In this document: positions 12,639 to 22,800 of the stretch, piece after piece
How the letters are laid out: each line of letters opens with the position of its first letter
How positions within the stretch are numbered: position 1 is the first letter of the stretch
DNA from: Russula earlei
Lineage: Eukaryota; Basidiomycota; Agaricomycetes; Russulales; Russulaceae
DNA length: 64,000 bases
Assembly: GCA_025769875.1 (NCBI GenBank)
Contig: JAGFNK010000179.1
Coordinates: 1 to 64,000 of the forward strand
Reading direction: 5' to 3'
Program-made: the position numbers and the translations under genes
Notes under the pieces: model-generated
The model's input: the letters and a program-made list of their open reading frames with translations, nothing else
Told to the model about the DNA's origin: nothing
The model's database searches: none

Positions 12639-13044
12639 CACGACGGGCAGGATGGGATGAGTCGACTCTGCTTATAGTCAACTCAGTGGACAATAAAAGT
12701 AAAATATTTCAAGTGCTGAGTAGGCTCTGTTGCGGCCACAAATTATATTACATAAGTAATGACCTTAGTTGAGCACGAAAAATGTGACAAAAAAGGTTAA
12801 ATATAGAAAGTCTACTCATTCCGGCACAACTTTTAGCCAGGTTAGGGTAAATGTTGTGCCGGAATGAGTAGACTCTCCATATTTAACCTTATTTGTCACA
12901 TTTTTCGTGCTCAACTAAGGTCATTACTTATGTAATATAATTTGTGGCCGCAACAGAGCCTACTCAGCACTTGAAATATTTTACTTTTATTGTCCACTGA
13001 GTTGACTATAAGCAGACTTGACTTATCCCTTCCTGCTCGTCGTG
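12639..13044. mobile_element. foldback MITE-like element, copy B
   Basis: This 406-bp element is closely similar to the one at 4678-5086 along its whole length. It begins CACGACGGGCAGGATGGG and ends CCCTTCCTGCTCGTCGTG, with long self-complementary arms around a centre near 12830-12855. The flanks are AGT on both sides (12636-12638 and 13045-13047), a 3-bp target-site duplication different in sequence from that of copy A. This shows independent insertion. Terminal bases CACRACRGGCAGG are shared by both copies. No coding capacity is present, so movement would need a transposase supplied elsewhere. Confidence 0.88.
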
Positions 13045-13398
13045 AGTGGTAGGACGCGCGCTGGGACTTCAGTACGGGTGTCTCGGGGTCCGTACGTACA
13101 GTCGAGGCATGCCCAAGTGGGGCGAGTCTCACTTAACCGCGTGGTGGTCTTATGTAATCCTTTGCATTGCCAAGCGCATCGCATCACCCTTTCCCAACCC
13201 GAAGGAGGCTTGCAACGCTGGTATCTCAACAATTCCAAAACAATATCTTTATAACATCATAGCTGCAATATACCAGCGTCTAGCCTTTTCACTGCGTTTC
13301 GTCGGTTTTCCCTTGCCCTTGATCTTGGTTTGTTCTCCCGGTTTGCTTCCGATTCCTCGTGATCACCCCACGTACCCCACGTACCAAAGACATCGAGG

Positions 13399-14211
13399 AT
13401 GTCCGTGTCTGACTGGGGATTGCCTCATTTCATCTTTATTTCCCGTCAGGTCTCTCGTGCAAGTCCTATACAGAAGGAGTCACTTGTTAAGGCCTGGATG
13501 CGGGCCATCACTACTCTACCATCAAATCTACAAAGCCACTTCACGGTACTCGAGGGCACGTTATCCAGTCTTCCGCCTGATCTGCTGCGTTGTGATTGCG
13601 TCGTTTCGCCGGCAAACGCATTCGGTATCATGGAAGGCGGGTAGGTCCTATCTCCTCGACCGTCCACTTCTCCTACATCTCCGACGAACAGCAATACATG
13701 ATCTGCTCCGAACAGGTATGACCATGCGCTCTCCCTCGCGTTCCAGGGTGTGGACGGTCCGCAGACGCTTTCCCGCCACGTGCAAAGGGCTCTGCGTGCT
13801 CGCTGGCACGGCTACCTGCCCCCGGGGTCGTGCCTCATTACCACACTTCCCGAAAGTGATGGAAACCCGTTCGGTGCGTCGAGCATCGCCATCTTACCAA
13901 CGATGCGTTATCCTGTCGACGTTCGGTGGCATCGAGATCTCGTGTACAACGCGGTGTGGAACCTCCTAGTCGAGATCAATCGATGGAATTCTGAACTTGT
14001 GGCTCACGGGACGGAGAATTCGTATGGAAAAACAATCGAGCGCGTATTGATGACTGGGCTGGGGACAGGCCACGGCCAAATGAGCGCGGTGCGCTGTGCT
14101 CAGCAAATGATACTGGCGATAAAACACTTTTCTGAAGGCGTGCCGGAGGATGCTGGCTGGGAAAAGGTCGATAGTTGGATCAAGGAAGTCAATGCTACTC
14201 TAGAATTGTGA
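13399..14211 (+). CDS. macro-domain (ADP-ribose-binding) protein
   Basis: Two exons (13399-13640 and 13716-14211) separated by a 75-nt GT-AG intron encode 245 residues. The start ATG at 13399 gives MSVSDWGLPHFIFISRQVSR. The intron restores CVVSPANAFGIMEGG followed by YDHALSLAF, which is the macro-domain loop that contacts ADP-ribose (N in PAN, the paired glycines and the following Asp/His-containing helix). A C-terminal GLGTGHGQMSAVRCAQQM supplies the second glycine-rich phosphate-binding loop and the helix usual at the end of this fold. It is probably a cytosolic or nuclear hydrolase or reader of ADP-ribose or ADP-ribosylated targets. It is a stand-alone macro domain with a short N-terminal extension. 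Its 5' region starts only about 350 bp from the foldback element at 12639-13044. No operon-like partner is visible. Confidence 0.85.
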
Positions 14212-14768
14212 ATGGAGTATTGGCAGCAGTGAATCGAGTTGTATATGTACCAATCCATTGCAATGCCATCATTCTATAATTCGTGGCGGCGGAGACACCT
14301 GCTCAACATGTATTTTGTCCTTCGTTGACTGTTTACACATGGTTAGGCATTATCGTAAGCTTCATTACTCCTACAACTGCAAAATCGCCAATGCAGCCGA
14401 GGTGTGGAACGTAGCCCACTGCCCGTTTATAGGGTTTGTTTATCGTAGGATCGCGTCAGATTGTGATTGAAGACAATAGGGGTTGTGCAAAGTACCTTGA
14501 ATGAGGTGCCATCGCAGCCGAGTACCTTGGGAGGTTTGTTCATGGGAATAAAGAAAGTTGTGCATTGAGATGATGTGAGCGAGCATCGTGCCCTATACCA
14601 CTTTTTCTTCCGGTTCTCTCACCTGCCCCGCTCCACCAGGAACTCCGCCATTAGATCAAGGAGAATTTACATGTCCTCAGGACATAGGAACGTCCCGGTC
14701 AGTTTATTCACGATCCCCCGTCATAGCTATTGGTTCCTCACATTCTACTGTACCTGGCTCAACAAAAT
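14212..14768. other. intergenic, possible decayed 5' end of the kelch gene copy
   Basis: A run without stop codons in the same frame as the kelch exon extends from about 14588 to 14767 but ends in TAG at 14768 and has no ATG start. It may hold remains of the N-terminal exons that the full-length gene has at 58130-58454, but the similarity is too weak to claim. The rest is plain intergenic sequence. Confidence 0.35.
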
Positions 14769-14770
14769 AG

Positions 14771-17234
14771 CGGCACCGGACAGTCTACCCATGGTCTCTA
14801 CATCGTCTGCCCCCGGGGCCGTTGCCATCACCATTTCCCCGATATGGACATGCGCTCCCCGCGACGGCTACTGCCGCCGGCGAGTTGTTCCTTTTCGGAG
14901 GTCTTGTACACGAATCTGCGCGCAATGATCTATTCGTTTTCTCAACACGGGATCTATCTGCGACACTCTTGCAAACGAGTGGAGAAATTCCTAGTCCTCG
15001 TGTCGGACATGCCGCCGCGCTCGTTGGCGACATCCTTTTGATTTGGGGAGGTGACATGAGTACCCGTGGCCAGGAGGCGCCCGAGCCCCAAGATGATTCA
15101 CTTTATCTGCTCAACCTTGGTATGTCAGACCTTTGTCCAAATGTGTCCAAATTGATCGGAGGTACTTGCACTTCAGCATCGCGAGAGTGGACCCGTGTCA
15201 TGATCAATGGTACCAGGCCCGTCAGTCGTTATGGTCATACCGTCACAATGGTCGGTTCCAAGCTTTTTGTGTTCGGTGGCCAGGTAGTTGGGGAGTTCTT
15301 GAATGATATGTGGGCATTCGACTTGAACTCTCGTACGCATTCCCATCGCTGCTATAAACCTTCTTAATTTGACATTTCGGCCAGTGAAATCTGAACCTGT
15401 TTGGGAATCATATGAACCCCCAGCTGGAAACGAAAAGCCCCCTCGAAGGTCGGGTCATGTGTCAGTGACCCGTGGTGACCGCATCGTCATGTTCGTTCTC
15501 CCTTTTGCCCTCATCCTCCAACTCTTTTTGTTATAACGCCATGCAGATTCGGGGGTACCGACGGCCGACATCACTATAACGACACTTGGTTGTTTGACGT
15601 CCCACGTCGGAAATGGAGGGAACTACGATGCAGTGGGTACATTCCGTCTCCGCGTGAAGGTCACGCTGCCGCTCTCGTCGACGATGCTATGTATGTCTTT
15701 GGTGGGCGTGGTGTCGATGGAACCGACTTGGGTGATTTGACTGCATTCAAGTTATCGAGTGAGTGATTTGGCACACCTAACTACGTGCGCCTCTGTTAAC
15801 ATACGAAATCTAGTCCAGAAATGGTTTAAGTTTCCAAATATAGGCCCAAGTCCAAGTGGAAGGTCTGGGCATGCCATGGCTTCTAACGGGTCACGGGTCT
15901 TTGTGCTCGGAGGGGAATCGTCAATTGGAGCTCAATCCACGTTTATTCACGTCCTCGACACAAGTGCGTGCTTTTGTCATTTGATGTGTGCGGTCTCCAA
16001 TCTTAAAGACTTAGGACGCATCAAGTACCCGAAACCTCATGCTAATGCTGTCAACTTCGGCGGTAATATCCAACCTGCGCGGAAGTCGTCCCCCGACCTC
16101 TCAACCCAGGTGGATCCTGAACAGCCAACACCGCCCTCACGGGGTACCAATGCGACACGTCCTGCCTCTCCATTCCGACTAGTTGTCAACTCCGAAAGCA
16201 CGGTCTTCCATCAGAATGTGAGCGCACAACGCGTGGACCTGAGGACTCTTCCATTGCCACCCACTGGTGGGAGTGGTAGGTCAGGATTTGTCTCTGGTCA
16301 CGATGATGACGGCGAGGCCTCGACTCAGCCAGCAGTCCCTGAGAGTGCACTACTTCCTAACAAGGAGAGCGCACCTAGCCCTCCCGCACATGGAGGGACG
16401 CCTACCAGTGCGATCCAAGAAGCTGCGTACTACCGTGCGATGTTTGCGGCACTCGAAGAAGCATCCGAGGGAGATGTTGCGTGGCTGCAGGGCGAAGGTC
16501 TCGTGGAGCTTGAGCAGCGGTCGTCGCGGACGCTTGCTGCACTAGCTGGGCGCGTGGCACAGTTAAGTGAAGAGCTTGCAGTGAAGAGTGCTCTTCTCGA
16601 CAAGGCCGAGGCAAATGCCGCACAAGCAACGAAGCGCGCGGAACTGCTGGAGACGCATGTTCGCGTGCTACGAGAGAGAGATGTTCACAAGCGGCATGCT
16701 GCCACCGAGCTCCGCGAATATGTAGATCGACTGCTCGCACAGGCGGCGCAGAGGGACGCGGAGCTCTTGGACGTGCAGGCACGGCTTGATGAACTGCTGC
16801 TCTCTCGCGATCAGTACGTGCGCGCGCCTGAGCAGGCTCAGAGCACGCTGCAGAAAGCAACATCGCGCGCTGCAGAGGTTGGCGAGCAGAATTGGAAATA
16901 CGAGATGGAGCTTTCAGGGCTGCGAGGCCAGCCCGAGGCGAGTTCGTCGGCCGTCCGTGACCTCCTGAGTGCAGCGGATATGGACGAACCTCCTCACCCG
17001 CATCACGACCCCGAGATGGCCGAGTGCCGAACCATACACGAACACCCAGAGCGCGTGCAAGCTCTGGAGGTTGAGGTGATGTCGCTACGTGCCATGCTTA
17101 GGGATATGACAAACCTGCTTGAGGAAACGCGCGGGGAGCCTGAAAACGAGCGCCGCAAAACAAGCGAAAGTGTCATTTTCACTGATGATGCATCGGTGGA
17201 CATGAAAGAGGGAGTCCCGGAAACTAACTACTGA
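14771..17234 (+). pseudogene. shortened second copy of the TEA1-like kelch/coiled-coil gene
   Basis: This is a diverged copy of the gene at 53530-58454 on the other strand. It keeps the kelch part: [75 protein letters not shown] and [19 protein letters not shown], with the same intron positions. Even intron sequence matches (15121-15179 differs from its counterpart by only a few bases). A long open exon (about 16013-17234) then gives an S/P-rich linker and coiled coil, ending ...GVPETNY. Compared with the full gene it lacks an ATG-bearing N-terminus, about 150 residues between the GGTPT linker and AIQEAAYY, and the whole C-terminal half of the coiled coil. The kelch and coiled-coil frames remain open, so a functional truncated protein using an undetected 5' exon is possible. 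I lean to pseudogene because no start codon is visible. Confidence 0.6.
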
Positions 17235-17421
17235 GCCTGGGCCCTTGTATGTTCACAACATGTATCAATGTCGATAGCCATGAAGATGAAGATGTTCATT
17301 ATCTTATCTAATCATCCTTAACCGCCATCAAACGTCCACGTCAACATCATCAACGCCAACGCCTACAACTCCCTACGTCCTTTGCCTACACCTGCATCTG
17401 TTCAAAGTCCTTTGGGGAAAA

Positions 17422-18297
17422 ATGTTTTCGGAGGAGCTCAAAACGCTACGGAAGCTTGGCTTTCGCCACGTGTGTTATCACCATTTCACTCGTCTTCATT
17501 CGTTGTTGTTCTGATGAAAGGCGTTGACTCCTGCCCCCTATAGCTCCTGCTTCAGGTCCTCAATTTCGCCTCCGTCCTCGCTTCTGGTCTTATGATTTGG
17601 AAGGCTCTCGGACTGGTCACCAACACGGAGTCGCCGATCGTCGTTGTCCTCAGGTGCGCCGTCCTTCCGTCTGCTCCATTCTCTCCCTCCCCCTGATCGC
17701 GTCTGCGCTTTTGAATCCGCCTAGCGGCTCCATGGAGCCAGCGTTTTACCGCGGAGACCTTCTCTTCCTCGTCAACCCGCCGAACACACGTTACCAGATC
17801 GGCGACATCACAGTTTACAAGATTCCTGGACAGGAAATCCCTATTGTGCACCGGGTCCTCGAGACGCATGACATCGCGAAGACGGTCAATGGGTGTGCTT
17901 TTATCTGAGCGATCCTGTGTCTTGATGCATGCTCAATGACTCTTTGCAGCGTCCGTGAGGCCGTGCGCCGCCCTGAAAACCAGCTACTGCTTACCAAGGG
18001 AGATAATAACTATCTCGACGATGTTGAGCTATACCAAGGCCTCGACTGGTTGGAGCGAAAGCACATTGTAGGGAAAGTTCGAGGGTGCGTGCTCACACAC
18101 GATGACAGAGATTTGATTGTGATTTACTCTTTCACAGATTTTTGCCATACCTCGGTTATGTGACAATTGTCATGGTACGTTGTAGACCCTCTCCTTATCA
18201 GTCTCACGCGGATTTGCTGTGGCAGAACGATTTCCCCAAGTTGAAATATGCCGTTCTGGGCGGACTGGGGCTGTTAGCCCTCATACAACGCGAATAG
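17422..18297 (+). CDS. SEC11: signal peptidase complex catalytic subunit Sec11
   Basis: Sec11 cleaves signal peptides from proteins entering the endoplasmic reticulum. Exon 1 gives [16 protein letters not shown]. An intron ending CCTATAG joins it to [20 protein letters not shown], the single membrane anchor. Further junctions restore [19 protein letters not shown], which holds the catalytic serine in the SGSMEP motif, then IVHRVLE with the catalytic histidine, and GDNNYLDD with the conserved aspartates. The protein ends [13 protein letters not shown]. Five introns are inferred, and all have GT-AG ends and correct phase. Length (about 175 residues) and order of motifs match fungal Sec11. It is a conserved single-copy gene lying between the kelch-gene copy and the GH47 relic, and shows no sign of damage. 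Confidence 0.93.
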
Positions 18298-18469
18298 TCG
18301 ATTCCTGTCATCCAAGCTTTGTTTGCAAATAACCTACCGAATAACAATGTTACATGAGTCCAGGCGCACACATCTAAGTAACAATGAATCCAAGAGGCGA
18401 TGTAGTAACGCCGGTCATCGGAACGCGATAAATAGCGATTCGACTGTCTCTAGCCGGCGATTCGAACCA

Positions 18470-19310
18470 CAAAACAGGAAGCATGGAAATAAAACATGAC
18501 CCGCCGGAGCATGTATCGTGCATCATAAGCGCACTTCGAGTGAAAAACGGGCTCCAGGAAGATGCTCGCAAGGCCTGGAGGCTTGCGTGCCGACTTCAGA
18601 ACAGCCATCACCTGCACAAGCAACTCACTCGCACGACTAGGCACCACCAGCTAATCCGAGCCTACCTGTTCAGCTTTCATCCAGTAAACACATCCTCGTC
18701 CGTGAGCTCCGAGAGGTACCGGAACAAGAGCTGCCACGTCGACGCCTCGGCTGTGCTGACGAGGCCTTGGGAGCGCTGCTGTCCCCAACCCCCCTCGCGT
18801 CGTTGGAGATTTACCATAGGAAAGGGGAGTCCAGAAGGAGTATCGAACACGGTCGACATACGATCAGCGAGATCACGCGCACGCTTCAGGAAAACCGAGT
18901 CGCCACCAGAGTGATGGTATGCGGAAAGAAGGCCGCCAAGCACGCGGATTGTAGTCTGCAGGATCAGAATGGATACGGCGTGCACATAGAGGGCGCAAGA
19001 AAGGACGCACCTCGAAGGTGTTGAGGTTGGCATCACGCTCGAAGGTCAATCTATGCTCGATCCAATGGCGTGCGCGTCGGTACTCTGCGTCGAGTCCCAT
19101 AAAGAGCATCGTGTGTGGCGCATCGACGACGGTGTAGCCAATTCCGATTCCGCCTGCTTCCGTGAGGTTGGAGCCTTGGTGACTGATTGGGCGGTACTCG
19201 TCCGCTCCCATCGCGTCTCTCTCTCTCCTTCAGATCAGAGCCACGTCCATGCCCAAGTGCTCGTGAAATGCGCACCGTATGCTCGCCAGGCGTGCTACTG
19301 ACGCATGTCA
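18470..19310 (-). pseudogene. truncated GH47 alpha-1,2-mannosidase relic
   Basis: Read on the minus strand, the sequence MGADEYRPISHQGSNLTEAG, then GYTVVDA and the MGLDAEY region, matches the N-terminal catalytic part of class I (GH47) alpha-mannosidases. It continues with TTIRVLGGLLSAYHHSGGDS, ARDLADR and a PSGLPFPMVNL stretch. A further piece, VMAVLKSARKPPGLASIFLEP (about 18550-18620), also fits the family. After that the similarity stops, so more than half of a normal enzyme of about 500 residues or more, including the C-terminal catalytic core, is missing. Upstream of MGADEY the homologous frame is broken by an in-frame TGA. It is therefore a decayed fragment, and no functional mannosidase can be made from it. 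Confidence 0.75.
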
Positions 19311-19808
19311 TGCATGGATTCAGAGGAAGGACTGAGTGGGAGCACGTACTCGGAAAGCCGCAACAAGAGCAGCACGTTTTGGCGTGTCGGCCTCAAGGCC
19401 AACATAGTTACCCGGGCTCCATCCGGACAGATATTTACTCGCAGTACCTCCTTGGCCCAACCAAACATGGACAACCTGCCCTGCAGACTGTGCATACTAT
19501 TGACAACAGTCACGACTCCACTTGTGCCGTAAGAGAAAAGCTCACCAGATACAGTAAGTGCAAGGACATGTGAAAATGACAGTAATTAACCAAGTCAAGT
19601 CTGGGTTTGGGGGACTATTTAATGCCGGTGTTGTAATCAAGCCTAATCATAGTGAGGCAGGAATGGGATGCCCCGCTCTCAGTGTGGGAACACCAGGTGC
19701 TTCCCCTCTGAAGAGTTGGTGTCGTTATCTTACCCCGGCTATCGCCAGCTTGATCTGATATTGCACCGCATTCACCTCTTGTTGTCGAACCCACTACCAT
19801 AACATCCT

Positions 19809-22800
19809 ATGTCGAAAGGCCTTTTCTCTCGCTCTCATAAACGTGCTGGAAATCGAGATGCAGAAAACGCGCGCACCACTGCCGTCGCTGGATTAAAGCT
19901 CTCACTCTCCGTGCTCAAGGAGACCGCAGATGCAATCCCCCCTCCAGCAGGATCCATCATAAAGGGAACTCTCGCTGGGCTGCTCCAAGTCATTGACATC
20001 GTCCAGGTACTCTCTTCAGCTCTGATAGGCCAGAAATGATCTAATAGGACGATACTCCAGACCATGACCAACAACGTCGACGACATTGATCAATTGATAC
20101 AACGTATAAAGCGCCTCGAACAATCTATTTTCAGACCACTCAAAGGAAAACAAGACATCCAGGAATCTGTCATCGAATCCGTCATTAAACTTTTCAAGTA
20201 ACTCTTTCCTTGCTTCCGAGTCTGAGAATTTTGTTGCAACTATTCCTAATCCAGGCCTCTTGAAACTATCACGAATGACCTGCAAAAGATCCACTCGCGT
20301 GGAAAGACAACCAGATTTTTCCGTAGCAGAGAAGATGCGGCCTCCATCCAGAGTCACGTCCAAGCAATCTCGGCCCTCATCGAGGATTTTCTCGCAAGTC
20401 TTCCGTTCCTGGTCATACATATCTAACAGTTCTAATATCTCATGAGTACAGGCTGAAGCCGCCTTGAGCGGTCGAATCGAAGGCACTGTGCGTTATTCTC
20501 AGACATTCCAGATATGTCTCGTTCATCTGAATTACCCAGGAAATACGGCGTGAGATTAGTCGTGTTCGCGTAGGGGTGGTACGTTTCTCTTACGCCAATT
20601 AAAGATCTTCAGTAGCTAATAGGTCACGCAGCAAGCATTACGTGATATCCGAGGTGAGAAAACATGTTACAGCGCCCTGAAAATTATTGATTTATTTAAC
20701 ATAGTTCACGATGAACTATCCAACTTTCATCGAGCTCGGAAGGCACGTTATAATTGTTCCGATGAGAGAAAGAGACATGCGTGTTTGGAACACACACGCG
20801 AGAGCCTGCTCGAGACTATCTACCAATGGATCAATGACTCGACAGAGGCTATACAAGAACAACGCACTGTTACTCCTTCGGACGATCCGATGCTTCCTAT
20901 TCATGTCACCCCAAACAGGCGCCGCATCTTCTGGTTGTCTGGTGGTGCCGGGACCGGGAAATCCACAATCGCACAGAGCATTGCCGAGTATTGTGCCAGG
21001 AACACCTGGCTTGCTGCGAGCTTCTTTTTCTCAACTAACGACAGCGAGCGAAACCACCCACAACTTGTATTCAGCTCAATTGCTCACCAGCTGGGCACGA
21101 CATTCCACCAACCACTCGCGTGTTTTATGCAAGATGCGGTCGCAGCTAATCCAGATATTTGGTTCTCTAATCCATCAAACCAATTGCAAGAGCTCGTCAT
21201 CGAACCAATCCAAAAGTCGATCCTTGCGGGTCAAGCATTTCCATCACCTGCTGTCATTGTATTAGACGCGCTCGATGAGTGCAAAGACGACGACGCGACC
21301 TCATTCATTGTCTCTCTTCTCTCGGCCCACATTGACAAGCTTCCGTTCTCCCTTTTCCTCACGAGTCGACCCGAGCCCAAATTGCACCTGCCATCCCTCC
21401 CTCCTCCTCTCCTGTCTCATACATGTCCGTTCTTCCACCACGATATTTCAAGATCATCTCTCGACCATGACATCAAAGCGTTTTTAATCCACGAGCTTAC
21501 TCAAGTTGGATCTCGCAACGAGGACCTCCAGGGAAAGGATTGGTTCACTGAGGACGACATCCACACACTTGTCCAACTGTCGGATGGACTGTTTATCTTT
21601 TCCGCCACCGCAGTTCGATTTATCGAAAATCCTGATGTCTTAAACCCATTGAAACAGCTCCATGACCTAGTCTCTGCCAAACGATTCCCTGGAGAGTCAA
21701 CTCCTTATCACCACCTAGACCAGCTGTACCTCACGGTCTTGCGTAACGCATTTCCCCCATCATCCCACACAGACACAGTGCTCCGCTTGCAAAGAGTTCT
21801 CGGTTGCATTGTTGTACTTTGTGACCCTATCTCTGCGAGCACCATATCAGCTTTGCTCAGAAACAATACGAGCAAAGATGCTCCTGTAGCAAGCATTTTG
21901 CAGCGCCTTCGTTCAATCGTCATTATTCCTTCGGACCCCGGGACAGTCCAAGTGATGCATGCATCCTTCCCAGATTTTATCGTTGATCCAGAACGCTGTA
22001 CAGAGCCCAAGTTCCTGATCGATACTTCGCTGCATCATGACTATCTCGCGATTGATTGTCTGGAGCAACTAAATATGCTTCAACGGGATATATGCCAGAT
22101 TGGAGACTATTCAAAGTTGAACAGCGAGATTGGAGATATCTCAAAAAGAATTGCAAAAAACATTCCGCCAGCGATGCAATATGCCTGCCGTCATTGGGCC
22201 GATCATCTGGCGAATTCACTGCCGTCAGACGAGCTGCTTGATGTCTTGGGAAGATTCTGCTTCGATCACAGTTTGTACTGGGTTGAGGCTATGAGTCTGA
22301 TGGACTCGCTAGATGCTGTCATTCGCGCTCTGAGAGTCGCTCAGAAAGGATTATTAGTGAGTTGTTTGAACGAGGCTTGAATTGTGTGCAGACCGTTCAT
22401 CACGGATTACAGACGTTCGCCGACCCTCGAACCGACATCGTTGAGATGCTGTGTGATCTTGAACGGTTTACACTTGAGTTCTTCGATCCTATTAGCGTTG
22501 CAGCCCTGCACGTCTACTACTCGGCCCTTCCATTCACCCCAATGTGCTCAAAAATCTGGGCACACTTCGGCCGAGACTTGGAGGAATCTGTTATGGTGCT
22601 GAATGGAACGGAACAATCATGGAATCCGTGCTTGCGAACGATGGAGGGCCACCACTGTTCGGTCACAGCCGTCGCGTTTTCGCCAGACAGCACCCGGATT
22701 GTCTCTGGGTCTGTGGATGGTGCAGTCCGGATGTGGGACGCGAGTACTGGCGCCACCGTCAACAACCTCGAGGGCCACCACGCTTCGGTCACAGCCGTCG

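Noticed and set aside
13046..13969. 307-codon plus-strand open frame overlapping the macro-domain gene
   Set aside because: It reads the macro-domain exons in the wrong frame, begins inside the foldback flank, and shows no family features. The two-exon macro-domain model explains the region.
18455..18480. tRNA-like GGTTCGAATC motif on the minus strand
   Set aside because: The neighbouring bases do not form a T-stem or the rest of a cloverleaf; it lies at the decayed end of the GH47 relic.
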